A DNA stretch of 64,000 nt from Phormidesmis priestleyi BC1401 (GCF_001650195.1 NZ_LXYR01000017.1:37477-101476); one strand, 5' to 3'; counted from the stretch's first letter, positions 9,186-18,367 are shown. Notes: generated by a model not told the origin, from the sequence alone. Program-made: numbers and translations.

Positions 9186-10601
9186 CTAGACCAGTGCGGC
9201 TAAAAGCGCCTGTAGCTTGAGTTGAACTTCGGTCAATTCTTTATCGGGATTGGAACCTGCGACGATTCCCGCCCCGGCAAAGAGTCGAGCGTGACAGCCA
9301 TCGAGCACCGCAGACCGAATGCCGACCGCAAATTCGCCGTTGCCCTGGTGATCGACCCACCCGATCGGAGCCGCATACAGCGATCGCTCAAACTGCTCAT
9401 AGTGACGAATCTGCTCACAGGCAAGATCTCTAGGCGCACCTGCCACTGCTGGAGTCGGGTGCAGTTTGGCAACTACATCCAGCAAGTGAACGTGAGGGGG
9501 AACGGTGGCGCGAATCGGAGTGTGTAAGTGTTGAATATTGGGAAGTTGCAGCAGACGAGCCGCCGATCGCTGTGTCTCTAACCCCAACTCTGCTAAATGG
9601 CGAGTGATGAAATCAATTACGACTTGATGTTCGTGGGTTTCTTTTTGACTCGACAGCAGGCGATCGGCGAGTTGAGCATCGTCGATCGGGGTTTTGCCGC
9701 GAGGGGCTGACCCTGCTAGCGCATCCGTTTCTAGCTGATGATGATGAATGCTTACTAATCGTTCGGGACTTGCCCCGATAAAAGTCTGTCCGTGACAATT
9801 GTTAGTTGAAAAAATATAGCAGTTTGAATAGAGATTGCGTAAATGATTGAGGGATAAAACTAAGTTAAACGGAATGGGCGAAGTCACGTCCAACGCGTGA
9901 GCTAAAACGATTTTATGAAAGTGATTATTTTGAATCGATTCTAAAGCAGATGAGACGGATTTCTTAAAGTGATTGGTATGAGAAACATCTTGTTTTTTGA
10001 GAAAACTTGGAGGATCGATCGCGAAATCAATGACGTTATACTTCACGGCTCGAATCGCCTGGAACCCTTGCCATATTTGACGAGATGCCTGTTCTGGGTC
10101 GAGGGTCTGATCGAGAATGACATTCGCCACGATCGTGCCACGATTCGCCTGACGAGACACCTGCCAACGCGGGAGAAAAACCGACGCAGATGGAAAAGAT
10201 AGGTTCTCGTGAAGGGGCTGATCAAAGAATGAGAAACTACAGAAAAAATGTGCCCCAGAAAACGGGTTTTCTGAGTCTCCAAATTGAATCACATTCGTTG
10301 AAGCATTGCGGATAAATTCTTTTGCTTCAACAAATCGATTTTTGCCCCCAGTTTTAAGCTCGATCGCCGTATCGATCGCCAACATTGCTTCTTGCTGACC
10401 GCTTTTCTCAAAATAAAAGTGACCCTGATTAGGGTTAACCAATGTCTGAAGGACTGCCAATAGATCGACGGGTTCTATGTCTAACGAAATGCTGACAATT
10501 TGAGGAGATTTACAGCGATTCGCTCTTTTGCAAGTCGATAGGAATTGAGCGATCGCGGTTTGATTTTGAGCACGATCGAGCCGATAAGGGGTAATAGTCA
10601 T
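9186..10601 (-). CDS. menF: isochorismate synthase
   Basis: A 471-aa chorismate-utilising enzyme converting chorismate to isochorismate, the entry step of phylloquinone synthesis. The C-terminal chorismate-binding domain shows FIGASPERLVS, ALAGSAPRGKT, HLHTPIRA, HPTPAVAGAPRD and the final FAGAGIVAGSNPDKE. The absence of a TrpE-type N-terminal LLES motif and the men neighbourhood favour MenF over TrpE or PabB. It follows the P450 gene by 22 bp. Confidence 0.95.
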   Translation of the reverse strand: MTITPYRLDRAQNQTAIAQFLSTCKRANRCKSPQIVSISLDIEPVDLLAVLQTLVNPNQGHFYFEKSGQQEAMLAIDTAIELKTGGKNRFVEAKEFIRNASTNVIQFGDSENPFSGAHFFCSFSFFDQPLHENLSFPSASVFLPRWQVSRQANRGTIVANVILDQTLDPEQASRQIWQGFQAIRAVKYNVIDFAIDPPSFLKKQDVSHTNHFKKSVSSALESIQNNHFHKIVLAHALDVTSPIPFNLVLSLNHLRNLYSNCYIFSTNNCHGQTFIGASPERLVSIHHHQLETDALAGSAPRGKTPIDDAQLADRLLSSQKETHEHQVVIDFITRHLAELGLETQRSAARLLQLPNIQHLHTPIRATVPPHVHLLDVVAKLHPTPAVAGAPRDLACEQIRHYEQFERSLYAAPIGWVDHQGNGEFAVGIRSAVLDGCHARLFAGAGIVAGSNPDKELTEVQLKLQALLAALV

Positions 10602-10623
10602 GCGGATATCAATAAAACCATCT

Positions 10624-12012
10624 CTACGCTGATTCTAATGGCTGAAGGCTTGGAGTCTCGATCGAGCGTTGCCCTGTCACTTCTAACCGAAAATCGTCGG
10701 GCGGAACAAACGTGATGCCGCGCCGCACCGGACGCACCGGATGATCGTAGTTAGTTTGAAACGCATAGCTCGATAAAACGGTCGCCAACACGAGCTTCAT
10801 TTCAAACAGCGAGAGCGCCATGCCGACACAGCTTCGACTGCCGCCGCCAAACGGCAAAAACTCAGATGGCGAGAACTTTTGAGCGATAAAGCGCTCTGGG
10901 TTAAACCGCTCTGGCTCTGCGTAAGTGTCGGCTCGATGGTGCGCCAAATAAATGCAGGGCACCAAAATCGCCCCCGGCTCAAATTCATAGCCCTCAATCT
11001 GAACGGTTTGTTTGACTCTTCGCGGCTGAGAGATCAGGGCGATCGGATACACGCGCAGGGCTTCTTTGCAAACGGCGGTCAGATAAGGCAACTGAGACAG
11101 CGCCGTCGGATCGGGGTTTTCGCCTAAAGTTTGAATCTCGGTGAGCAAGCGATCGAGACAGTCGGGATGGCGATGAATCCAGTAAAATGCCCAGGCTAAC
11201 CCCGACGCAGTGGTTTCGTGTCCGAGCAGCAATAAGGTCATCAACTGATCGCGCAGTTCGACATCGCTCATCGATTCGCCCTGATCATCGGTGGCGGTCA
11301 TCAACACTGAAAGGATATCAGTTCGACCCGCTAGAGATTGAGAACGGCGATCGTGAATTTCGTTATAAATCAGCGCGTCAATCTCCTGCTGTTGAGCCAA
11401 AAAGCCGCCCCACGGACTCCAGCGCCCCAAGTTTTGCTGAAGCATTGGAAAGAAGAACTGCGTTGAGTAAAGCGGTGACGTAATGGCTTCGAGTAGATGA
11501 CTCAGCAACTGTTTGAGGCGTTCATACCGCGCTCCGGGCACCATGCCAAACACAACCTGCAAAATTACCTGAAGCGAGATTTCTGACATCTCTTCGCGAA
11601 TGGTCAGCGATCGCCCGATTTGCCAGTCTGACATCTGTTGTCGAGTCAGGTCACAGATAACGCGCCCCTGACCATAAAGCTGTTCTCGATGCAGCGCAGG
11701 CATGAGCAACTGTCGCTGTCGCTGATGGCGGTGTCCTTCTTGCATGATCACCGACTGATCGCCCACTAACGGACGAAAAATGTGAGTCACTTTACCAAAC
11801 TCAAACGAGTCTGCCAGCGTCGTAAAGATCGCCTGAATCGAGTCAGGATTGCTGAAGAAGACGACAGGTGGAGAATTAACCCCCAACACCCGCAGCGTAA
11901 ACGTGTCCCCATATTGTTGGGCACAGCGATCGAGGAAGTTAATCGGTTGAGCCACGATCGCAAGGGTTTGCAGCAGCGACGGCAACCGAGATCCAGCAGG
12001 CAGTTTCATCAA
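10624..12012 (-). CDS. cytochrome P450 (CYP110-like), first gene of the menF-menD-menB arm
   Basis: A 462-aa soluble bacterial-type P450. The I-helix oxygen-activation motif is LLGHETTAS (G264-T268), the ExxR motif is E317-A-L-R320, and the heme loop is FGGGSRSCVG with the thiolate ligand C395. The N-terminal LPAGSRLPSLLQT, GDQSVIMQEG and HRHQRQRQLLMP resemble the cyanobacterial CYP110 group, whose members hydroxylate fatty acids or terpenoids; the substrate here is unknown. It reads directly into menF (22-bp gap). It starts 173 bp from the divergent menA start, so the two arms share a control region. Confidence 0.93.
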   Translation of the reverse strand: MMKLPAGSRLPSLLQTLAIVAQPINFLDRCAQQYGDTFTLRVLGVNSPPVVFFSNPDSIQAIFTTLADSFEFGKVTHIFRPLVGDQSVIMQEGHRHQRQRQLLMPALHREQLYGQGRVICDLTRQQMSDWQIGRSLTIREEMSEISLQVILQVVFGMVPGARYERLKQLLSHLLEAITSPLYSTQFFFPMLQQNLGRWSPWGGFLAQQQEIDALIYNEIHDRRSQSLAGRTDILSVLMTATDDQGESMSDVELRDQLMTLLLLGHETTASGLAWAFYWIHRHPDCLDRLLTEIQTLGENPDPTALSQLPYLTAVCKEALRVYPIALISQPRRVKQTVQIEGYEFEPGAILVPCIYLAHHRADTYAEPERFNPERFIAQKFSPSEFLPFGGGSRSCVGMALSLFEMKLVLATVLSSYAFQTNYDHPVRPVRRGITFVPPDDFRLEVTGQRSIETPSLQPLESA

Positions 12013-12185
12013 GGCATTTCTATCGAGCGTCTGTGATCTAGTCTAGAAGCAAAGGATAAGGGATGAGTCCTCCTTGCTTCCGTAGATGTAACGTTTCTAT
12101 AACACCTCTCCAATGCCTCAACCCAAATGGGAGACTAAGAAATACAGCATGATTCAGTCTTCTGGCAGCTAGAGGAGTTTTGTGG
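12013..12185. promoter_or_regulatory. divergent control region between P450-men and menACE arms
   Basis: A 173-bp gap from which both men arms are transcribed outward. It contains an imperfect inverted repeat GCAAAGGA / TCCTCCTTGC around 12049-12077. No clear -35/-10 pair could be fixed by eye. The plus-side end carries the Shine-Dalgarno AGAGGAG at 12171-12177, 8 nt before the menA ATG at 12186. Confidence 0.5.
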
Positions 12186-13094
12186 ATGACGACCAGGACG
12201 ATCGAGCGGGCGAGTAAAAAACTCTGGTTTGCCGCCATTAAGCCACCGATGTATAGCGTAGCAATCATGCCGATTTGGGTCGGTTCAGCCGTTGCATTTG
12301 CTGAAACCAGTCGGTTTGATACATCAATTTTCTTCACGTTTTTGGTCTCTGCCATTTTGATTTTGGCTTGGGAGAATTTCAGTAATGACGTGTTTGACTC
12401 AGAAACTGGGGTCGATGTCAATAAGAAGAATTCTCTCGTGAATATGACGGGCAATAAGTCCCTGATTTTTTGGATCAGTAATCTTTGTCTCGCGGCAGGA
12501 CTGTTGGGCATCAGCACGATCGCCGCAAGGCAGCAAGATTTCACCGTGATTGGGCTAATTCTGCTGTGCTGTGGCATCGGCTATATCTATCAAGGTCCGC
12601 CGTTTCGCCTCAGCTATAAAGGGCTTGGAGAAATCCTCTGCTTTTTTGCGTTTGGTCCATTGGCGTTTGCGGCGACCTATTACAGTCAGACAAAAGCCTG
12701 GTCGAATACAAGTTTGGCAGCGTCGATCGTGGTCGGCATTGCCACTAGCCTGATTTTGTTTTGCTCTCACTTCAATCAGGTGAAAGATGATGCCGCGATC
12801 GGCAAAAAATCTCCAGTTGTGCGGTTAGGAACGAAGAGATCGGCACAGCTTTTGCCATGGGTCTGCGGCAGTCTCTATGTGCTGACCACTCTTTTTGTGA
12901 TGCTGCACATTTTCCCGGTTTGGACGTTGATGATCTTCCTGAGTGTGCCCGTCGCCCGAAAGCTTTGCAAATTCATCGGGTCGCAGCATGATCAACCTCA
13001 CAAACTCACCTTCTGCCGCCTGATTGCGGTCGAACTCCATTTCTGGAGCGGATTGCTTTTAGGGTTAGGGTTCATGTTGGCGCAACTGGTTTAG
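12186..13094 (+). CDS. menA: 1,4-dihydroxy-2-naphthoate phytyltransferase
   Basis: A 302-aa UbiA-family membrane prenyltransferase that attaches the phytyl chain to DHNA. The first Asp-rich motif is NDVFDSETGVD and the second lies in the loop HFNQVKDDAAIGKKS; about eight hydrophobic spans are visible. The ATG at 12186 is chosen over a TTG two codons upstream because AGAGGAG at 12171-12177 has a normal 8-nt spacing to it. The menC gene begins 2 bp after the stop. Confidence 0.95.
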   Translation: MTTRTIERASKKLWFAAIKPPMYSVAIMPIWVGSAVAFAETSRFDTSIFFTFLVSAILILAWENFSNDVFDSETGVDVNKKNSLVNMTGNKSLIFWISNLCLAAGLLGISTIAARQQDFTVIGLILLCCGIGYIYQGPPFRLSYKGLGEILCFFAFGPLAFAATYYSQTKAWSNTSLAASIVVGIATSLILFCSHFNQVKDDAAIGKKSPVVRLGTKRSAQLLPWVCGSLYVLTTLFVMLHIFPVWTLMIFLSVPVARKLCKFIGSQHDQPHKLTFCRLIAVELHFWSGLLLGLGFMLAQLV

Positions 13095-13096
13095 CA

Positions 13097-14005
13097 ATGC
13101 GATTTGAGTATCGTCCTTATCGTCGATCGTTTCGACAGCCGTTGCAGACCAGTCATGGAATCTGGACGGTGCGAGAAGGAATCATTTTGCGTCTCATTGA
13201 TGATGCTGGATGCGTTGGCTTTGGTGAGATTTCGCCGCTGGCTTGGTTTGGTTCAGAAACGTTTGAGGACGCGATCGAGTTCTGTCAGCAGTTGCCTAAT
13301 GAGATCGACGGTGAGACGATCGCCACCATTCCGACTCATTTATCAGCGTGTCAATTTGGGTTTGAATCTGCACAAGAAATGTTAGCGACAGAATTCACTC
13401 AATCATCTGCATTGACTCACAGCGCTCTTTTGCCAACTGGACACGCTGCCCTGAATGGCTGGAAAGACCTTTGGGAGCAAGGATATCGCACCTTTAAATG
13501 GAAGATTGGCGTTGCTGACATTGAGGATGAAATTCAAATCTTCAATCACCTCGTCCAAATACTCCCGGCTGAAGCGTTTTTGAGATTAGATGCCAATGCT
13601 GGACTGACGGTCTCACAGGCTGAAAGATGGCTGCAACGCTGCGATTCAATTAGCAACCCGATCCTGGAATTTTTAGAGCAACCGCTTGCAGTCAGCCAAT
13701 TTGAGCAGATGCAAACACTGAGCCAAATCTACTCAACGCCATTGGCGATCGACGAATCAGTTGCCACTTTAAATCAGTTGCGCGAATGCTATCAACAAGG
13801 CTGGCGAGGAATTTTCGTGATCAAACCTGCGATCGTGGGATCTCCGTCGCAATTACGCAAGTTTTGCCAAGAAACCGCGATCGATGCCGTCTTTTCATCG
13901 GTGTTTGAAACCGCGATCGGGCAGCAAGCCGGACTGCGATTAGCCGCAGAATTGTCGCTCAAACATCGCGCGGTTGGATATGGCACCTCTCACTGGTTTG
14001 ATTAA
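13097..14005 (+). CDS. menC: o-succinylbenzoate synthase
   Basis: A 302-aa enolase-superfamily enzyme that dehydrates SHCHC to o-succinylbenzoate. The catalytic KxK is in FKWKIG, metal ligands are in RLDANAGL, FLEQPL and AIDES, and the second Lys is in FVIKP. The N-terminal capping domain (YRRSFRQPLQTSHG) is complete. Translationally coupled to menA (2-bp gap) and followed by menE after 20 bp. Confidence 0.95.
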   Translation: MRFEYRPYRRSFRQPLQTSHGIWTVREGIILRLIDDAGCVGFGEISPLAWFGSETFEDAIEFCQQLPNEIDGETIATIPTHLSACQFGFESAQEMLATEFTQSSALTHSALLPTGHAALNGWKDLWEQGYRTFKWKIGVADIEDEIQIFNHLVQILPAEAFLRLDANAGLTVSQAERWLQRCDSISNPILEFLEQPLAVSQFEQMQTLSQIYSTPLAIDESVATLNQLRECYQQGWRGIFVIKPAIVGSPSQLRKFCQETAIDAVFSSVFETAIGQQAGLRLAAELSLKHRAVGYGTSHWFD

Positions 14006-14025
14006 ATGGAGGAGGGCGATCGACG

Positions 14026-15393
14026 ATGGCACCTTTGATTCAGCATCGACGACAAGAAAATTGGTTGATCGGTTACAGCAGTCAAGACCTCACCGACTTA
14101 GCAGAGCAGCGATATCAGGCACTCAAACGCTATGCAACGCCTCCGACTATTTTGTTAGCCGAACGGAACCCGATCGAGTTTCTTGCGGGATTCATCGCGG
14201 CGTGTTCGGCAAACTGCTCGATTTTTTTAGGCAACCCCGATTGGGTCGATGCTGAATGGCAGCAAGTGTTTAAGTTAGTTACGCCAGATTTAATTTGGGG
14301 AGACGTTCCAGAGAAAGTTTTACCAGAATCACCTGTCATCCTTCACGCTTCGCCTCTGATTATGATTCCGACTGGCGGCACGTCGGGTCAGATTCGATTT
14401 GTGATGCACACCTGGGAGACGTTAACCGCATCTGTGCAAGGGTTTCGACAATATTTTGGAGTCGATCGCGTCCATTCTTTTTGCGTGTTGCCTCTCTATC
14501 ATGTGAGTGGCTTGATGCAATTTATGCGATCGTTTCTCTCAGACGGGCAATTAGCAATTCTCCCTTGGAAAGCGCTAGAAGCTGGAGAAACACAGTCCAT
14601 CAATCCCCGCAACTTCTTTCTCTCCCTCGTTCCTACCCAACTTCAGAAACTGTTACCTCAACGTCAAACTGTTTCCTGGCTGTCCCAATTTGAAACGATT
14701 TTTTTGGGCGGTGCGCCTGCCTGGTCAGATTTGCTGGATGAAGCCCGATCGTGTCGACTTCCGATCGCGCCTACTTACGGCATGACCGAAACTGCTTCCC
14801 AGATTGTCACCCTCAAACCAAAGGATTTTCTAGCCGCAAAAGTCGGCTCTGGTCAAGTCTTGCCCCACGCTCAAATCACCATTACAAGCGAGATAGGCGA
14901 ACCGTTAGCGATCGGCAAAACCGGAAAAATCACGATTCAATCCGACTCATTGATGTTGGGCTACTATCCCAATTTTTTGCAGCAACCCATTTATCAACCT
15001 GATGATTTGGGATTTTTTGACTCGCAGGGCTTTTTGCAAATCGTCGGACGCGACAGCAACAAGATTATTACCGGAGGCGAAAACGTCTTTCCGGCAGAAG
15101 TTGAGGCGGCAATTATGGCAACCAAACTCGTCAAAGATGTCTGCGTGTTGGGCATCTGCGATCGTACTTGGGGGCAAGCCATCACTGCCGTCTATGTCCC
15201 TCAAAATCCAGACGTTTCTGACCAAACATTAATCGCATCCCTTGAGAAAACTCTCAGCAAAGTCAAGCGTCCCAAATATTGGATCTCACTCGAAAACCTG
15301 CCTCGAAATTCTCAAGGGAAAATCAATCAGCCACAGCTCAGGCAAATTATCGCAGCGAAGACTGACACGCCGATGATTCTTGCCAAAGCTTGA
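14026..15393 (+). CDS. menE: o-succinylbenzoate-CoA ligase
   Basis: A 455-aa acyl-adenylate ligase (ANL superfamily) producing OSB-CoA. The phosphate-binding loop is MIPTGGTSGQ, the adenine-side motif APTYGMTETAS, the hinge region IVGRDSNKIITGGENVFP, and the C-terminal catalytic Lys lies in NSQGKINQP. A strong GGAGGAGGG at 14008-14016 fixes the ATG at 14026. It ends the menACE arm; its last 47 bp overlap a convergent gene. Confidence 0.95.
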   Translation: MAPLIQHRRQENWLIGYSSQDLTDLAEQRYQALKRYATPPTILLAERNPIEFLAGFIAACSANCSIFLGNPDWVDAEWQQVFKLVTPDLIWGDVPEKVLPESPVILHASPLIMIPTGGTSGQIRFVMHTWETLTASVQGFRQYFGVDRVHSFCVLPLYHVSGLMQFMRSFLSDGQLAILPWKALEAGETQSINPRNFFLSLVPTQLQKLLPQRQTVSWLSQFETIFLGGAPAWSDLLDEARSCRLPIAPTYGMTETASQIVTLKPKDFLAAKVGSGQVLPHAQITITSEIGEPLAIGKTGKITIQSDSLMLGYYPNFLQQPIYQPDDLGFFDSQGFLQIVGRDSNKIITGGENVFPAEVEAAIMATKLVKDVCVLGICDRTWGQAITAVYVPQNPDVSDQTLIASLEKTLSKVKRPKYWISLENLPRNSQGKINQPQLRQIIAAKTDTPMILAKA

Positions 15394-15757
15394 ACACAAT
15401 AAATTCCGCCCGTTCGCACAGCGTTCCGGGAAGCGCGTCGCCCAGTTCGGCTAAAAAGATGCCCTCCTCACTGCTCGTAGTTTGCGCGATCCAGGTTCCT
15501 CGCAGGCTGACCTCGATCGAGTCTGCATCACATTGACAAAGCGCGATCGTGTCGTTGAGCGATCGCTGCACCACTGCATCCAGCAGGTTCCAAGCCTGCA
15601 AATTTGCAGACAGCAAGAAAGTTGCAGTGCCCGGTTCGACAATCAGCCGTTGCCCGACTCGCATTGCCAACACAACCCGCAGCATCACCAGCTCTTCGAG
15701 AGAGTGGTTGACCCGCTCGATCGTGATTCCCGTTTCGGTATAGGTAAACTTCAGCAT
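15347..15757 (-). CDS. conserved cyanobacterial protein of unknown function
   Basis: A 136-aa mixed alpha/beta protein with no motif I can assign; I recall similar short proteins in other cyanobacteria (MLKFTYTETGITIERV start, LRVGQRLIVEPGTATFLL-like centre). AGAGGAG precedes the ATG by 9-10 nt. It converges on menE, overlapping it by 47 bp. Upstream lies a strong minus-strand terminator-type hairpin (15828-15857) and a minus-strand promoter candidate, so its expression could pass through an attenuated leader. Confidence 0.7.
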   Translation of the reverse strand: MLKFTYTETGITIERVNHSLEELVMLRVVLAMRVGQRLIVEPGTATFLLSANLQAWNLLDAVVQRSLNDTIALCQCDADSIEVSLRGTWIAQTTSSEEGIFLAELGDALPGTLCERAEFIVFKLWQESSACQSSLR

Positions 15758-15820
15758 TCCTGGTTGCTCCTCTGTTCCAGGGTTTACAGCGTTTCAAGGG
15801 TTTACAAAATGAATCGACAA

Positions 15821-16103
15821 CTAAAAACCTCCGCTTCTAATCAGTGTGAAGCGGAGGCTAGAAAACTACTTGAGCGTTTTCTGACTAGACCGGGACAGGA
15901 ACGCGCCTGACCCTCCCGCTTCGGAGTGATGGGTGCTGACTACTTGGGATAATCTCTGAGAACGTGCCCACAAACAGCAAAACTACGACTCTGCCCGCCC
16001 CGCAGGAGTGGTCGCCGACACGGTACCCCAGCCAGAACGATGTAAATAAGAGCCGTAGAGATTTCATTGCAGAAGATTTAGAGGACTTAACTTGCGGTCT
16101 ACA
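15821..16103 (-). ncRNA. candidate structured RNA or attenuated leader
   Basis: A minus-strand promoter candidate (-35 TGGACA at 16138-16133, 17-bp spacer, -10 TAGTAT at 16115-16110) faces a perfect 10-bp stem CCTCCGCTTC / GAAGCGGAGG (15828-15857) followed on that strand by TTTTTAG. Between them are further hairpins, e.g. AGAAAAC / GTTTTCT at 15861-15884. A 60-codon frame (16067-15885) exists but I recognise nothing in it. It could be an independent ~280-nt RNA or the leader of the gene at 15757. I could not match it to 6S, tmRNA, SRP or RNase P RNA. Confidence 0.4.
15828..15857 (-). terminator. strong minus-strand terminator hairpin
   Basis: A perfect 10-bp stem with a 10-nt loop, followed on the minus strand by a T-run (GGTTTTTAG). 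There is no annotated minus-strand gene immediately upstream of it, which supports an RNA gene or an attenuator. Confidence 0.7.
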
Positions 16104-16109
16104 GCCAAC

Positions 16110-16138
16110 ATACTACACTTGTAATATAAAAGTGTCCA
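16110..16138 (-). promoter_or_regulatory. candidate sigma-70 promoter for the minus-strand RNA
   Basis: TGGACA, 17-bp spacer, TAGTAT on the minus strand. The TAATATAAA on the plus strand in the same spot could equally serve the gene at 16158, so direction is uncertain. Confidence 0.4.
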
Positions 16139-16157
16139 GCTACTTTGGAGGAAGACC

Positions 16158-16490
16158 ATGCACACCTTAACTCGCACCACCACCACCGACATGGAAGTCA
16201 CCAGCATTCGTCTGGAACGAGAGTTAAAGGAACAGTTAAAATCGCTTTCGGGCAATCAGGGCTATCAGGCATTGATTCGAGATATTCTTTGGAACTATGT
16301 TCAGCAAAAATCGGGTGACTATACGCCGACCATCGCTGCGTCTGATTTTCGAGCCACGATCGCTGCAACCGCTCAACAAGAAGAACATTGCGCCCTGACG
16401 GGAACGGTGATTCGATCGGGCGACGCAATGATGCTAGGGTTCACCGCCGAAGGAAATCTAATTCCGCTCAGTCTAGGCAGTCTGTCATGA
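16158..16490 (+). CDS. conserved cyanobacterial RHH-like protein
   Basis: A 110-aa protein. The N-terminal part (MEVTSIRLERELKEQLKSL, residues ~13-31) looks like a ribbon-helix-helix DNA-binding arm followed by a conserved ALIRDILWNYVQQKSGDY segment; the C-terminal half (ATAQQEEHCALTGTVIRSGD) is a second small domain. Similar proteins recur in cyanobacteria without known function; a transcription factor is plausible. GGAGGAAG lies just before the ATG. Confidence 0.75.
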   Translation: MHTLTRTTTTDMEVTSIRLERELKEQLKSLSGNQGYQALIRDILWNYVQQKSGDYTPTIAASDFRATIAATAQQEEHCALTGTVIRSGDAMMLGFTAEGNLIPLSLGSLS

Positions 16491-16577
16491 GATGAGCGTT
16501 TTGAGTTTTGAATCAATACATCAAATTCAAAACTCAAAACAACTCAAAGCTTTGCTATGATGGTGAAGCAGAAAAAC

Positions 16578-16659
16578 GCGGATGTGGCGGAATTGGTAGA
16601 CGCGCCAGATTTAGGTTCTGGTTTCGCAAGAAGTGAAGGTTCAAGTCCTTTCATCCGCA
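16578..16659 (+). tRNA. tRNA-Leu (anticodon UAG)
   Basis: A class II tRNA of 82 nt. The acceptor stem is GCGGATG (16578-16584) with CATCCGC (16652-16658) and discriminator A. The anticodon stem CCAGA / TCTGG encloses the loop TTTAGGT with anticodon TAG at 16612-16614. The long variable arm and the T-arm GGTTCAAGTCC are in place. CCA is not encoded, as is usual in cyanobacteria. Confidence 0.97.
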
Positions 16660-16820
16660 TAAAGTTAGTCCAAAGGCATTTTGTAAGCTGCCCTTACTCA
16701 AGATCGCAAGCTTAATTACAATCAGCCTCTCGCTTGGGGTTAATTTCACTCGTCCGATAGATTTCAAACTGTCACAAATCTGAGAATTTGAGGAGGTAGT
16801 AAAAGCCTTCAGAAAAAGCC

Positions 16821-17696
16821 ATGCTGGGGATCAACGAAATTAAAACGGTCGCACTGCTAGGGTTGCTGAGTGGTGTGCTGGTGTTGGGCGGATATTATTT
16901 AATCGGCAACGAACAGGGTCTTTATTTGGGGTTGGCGTTTGCTGCCATGACGAGCATCGGCTCCTGGTATTACTCTGATAAAGCCGCCCTCGCCGCCTAT
17001 GCAGCCCAACCGATCGAGCGAGATGAAGCTCCTGAACTATTCGACATGGTAGCTAAGTTAAGCCAATGCGCAGGTATCCCCATGCCAAAGCTGTTTTTTG
17101 TGCCTACCAAGTCGCCCAATGCCTTTGCGACCGGACGCGACCCCGACCATGCGGCGGTTGCGGTTACTCAGGGGATTGTAGACTTGCTGACTCCTGAAGA
17201 GTTAGAAGGGGTTTTAGCTCACGAACTGACCCACGTTAAAAATCGCGATACGCTGACTCAGGCGGTTGTAGGCACGATCGCAGGTGCCATTACATTTCTC
17301 GGACGAATACTAACGTTTGGAGCGTTGTATGGTCCGGTTTATCGCGACGATCGGCGCGGCACAAATCCGTTTGGTCTACTCTTTCTGATCGTTCTTGCTC
17401 CCCTGTCCGCCGCCATCATTCAATTAGCCATTTCTCGAACTCGTGAGTTTTCAGCCGATCAGGGTTCGGCGCAAATCACGCACAATCCGCAGGCGTTAGC
17501 GAGTGCGTTGCGAAAATTAGAAGAAGTCGGTCATCAGATTCCAATGAATGGTAATCCGGCAATGTCACCTTTGCTGATCGTTAATCCATTACCTGCCGGA
17601 GGGTTGCAGTCTCTGTTTCGCACTCATCCATCCACCGAAGAACGAATTCGTCGTCTGTTAGAAATGGCACAGCAGCAATCTCCGGTAGCTGCTTAA
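16821..17696 (+). CDS. htpX: HtpX-like M48 membrane zinc metalloprotease
   Basis: A 291-aa membrane protease. Two N-terminal hydrophobic spans (about 9-27 and 33-50) precede the zinc motif H134-E-L-T-H138, with the third ligand region in SRTREFSADQGSA; further spans lie at ~150-170 and ~185-205. HtpX-type enzymes degrade misfolded membrane proteins. A good AGGAGG lies 24 nt upstream, too far for the ATG used, but an in-frame stop just upstream excludes an earlier start. Confidence 0.93.
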   Translation: MLGINEIKTVALLGLLSGVLVLGGYYLIGNEQGLYLGLAFAAMTSIGSWYYSDKAALAAYAAQPIERDEAPELFDMVAKLSQCAGIPMPKLFFVPTKSPNAFATGRDPDHAAVAVTQGIVDLLTPEELEGVLAHELTHVKNRDTLTQAVVGTIAGAITFLGRILTFGALYGPVYRDDRRGTNPFGLLFLIVLAPLSAAIIQLAISRTREFSADQGSAQITHNPQALASALRKLEEVGHQIPMNGNPAMSPLLIVNPLPAGGLQSLFRTHPSTEERIRRLLEMAQQQSPVAA

Positions 17697-17783
17697 ATCA
17701 TCTGCTCGAATTGGGCAATTTGAATGAATCGAAAAGACTATGCTAGAAAGGAATGAATCTCCCTATTTTGGAGTCGTTTCCTC

Positions 17784-18365
17784 ATGCGCCGCACCGATCC
17801 AAACGATCCAAGCTCTATTGCTCGTGAAATTAAAACTCATGTGGTCGTATTGGGTGGAATTGTAGGGCTGCTCTGGCTGATTGAAATTGTTGATGTCTTC
17901 CTGGGCGGCAGACTCAATTTTTATGGCATCATTCCTCGCACCAGCATTGGGCTACGGGGGATTTTGTTTGCACCTTTTTTGCACGCCAACTTTGCCCACT
18001 TGATTAGCAACACCATCCCGTTTGTGACGCTGGGGTGGTTTGTGATGCTGCGCGAAACGAGTGACTTTTTTCTAGTTTCGACGATCGTCGCCCTCGCGAG
18101 TGGCATCGGAGTCTGGATATTTGGCGCTCCGGGGGTGCACCTGGGCGCAAGTGGCGTGATTTTTGGCTACTTTGGCTTTCTGCTGTCACGCGCTTATTTT
18201 GAACGCAGTGCTTTAGCGGTTGCCCTATCTCTAGCCGTTGCTCTCCTGTATGGTGGACTGATTTGGGGAGTGTTGCCCTCCCACGTCGGCATCTCCTGGG
18301 AGGGGCATCTCTTTGGTTTTGTGGGAGGCATCTTAGCCGCAAAGTGGCTGTCAAAGAGACGCTAA
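17784..18365 (+). CDS. rhomboid-family intramembrane serine protease
   Basis: A 193-aa polytopic protein with the rhomboid catalytic serine in GASG (S123) and the catalytic His in EGHLFGFVGG (H175); the HANFAHLISN segment matches the conserved region of helix 2. About six hydrophobic segments are visible. Such proteases cleave transmembrane substrates; the substrate is unknown. It follows the HtpX-like gene by 87 bp on the same strand. Confidence 0.93.
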   Translation: MRRTDPNDPSSIAREIKTHVVVLGGIVGLLWLIEIVDVFLGGRLNFYGIIPRTSIGLRGILFAPFLHANFAHLISNTIPFVTLGWFVMLRETSDFFLVSTIVALASGIGVWIFGAPGVHLGASGVIFGYFGFLLSRAYFERSALAVALSLAVALLYGGLIWGVLPSHVGISWEGHLFGFVGGILAAKWLSKRR

Positions 18366-18367
18366 GG

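Noticed and set aside
15930..16010. TPP riboswitch
   Set aside because: CTGAGA and GGATAAT strings occur but in the wrong order and without the conserved helices.
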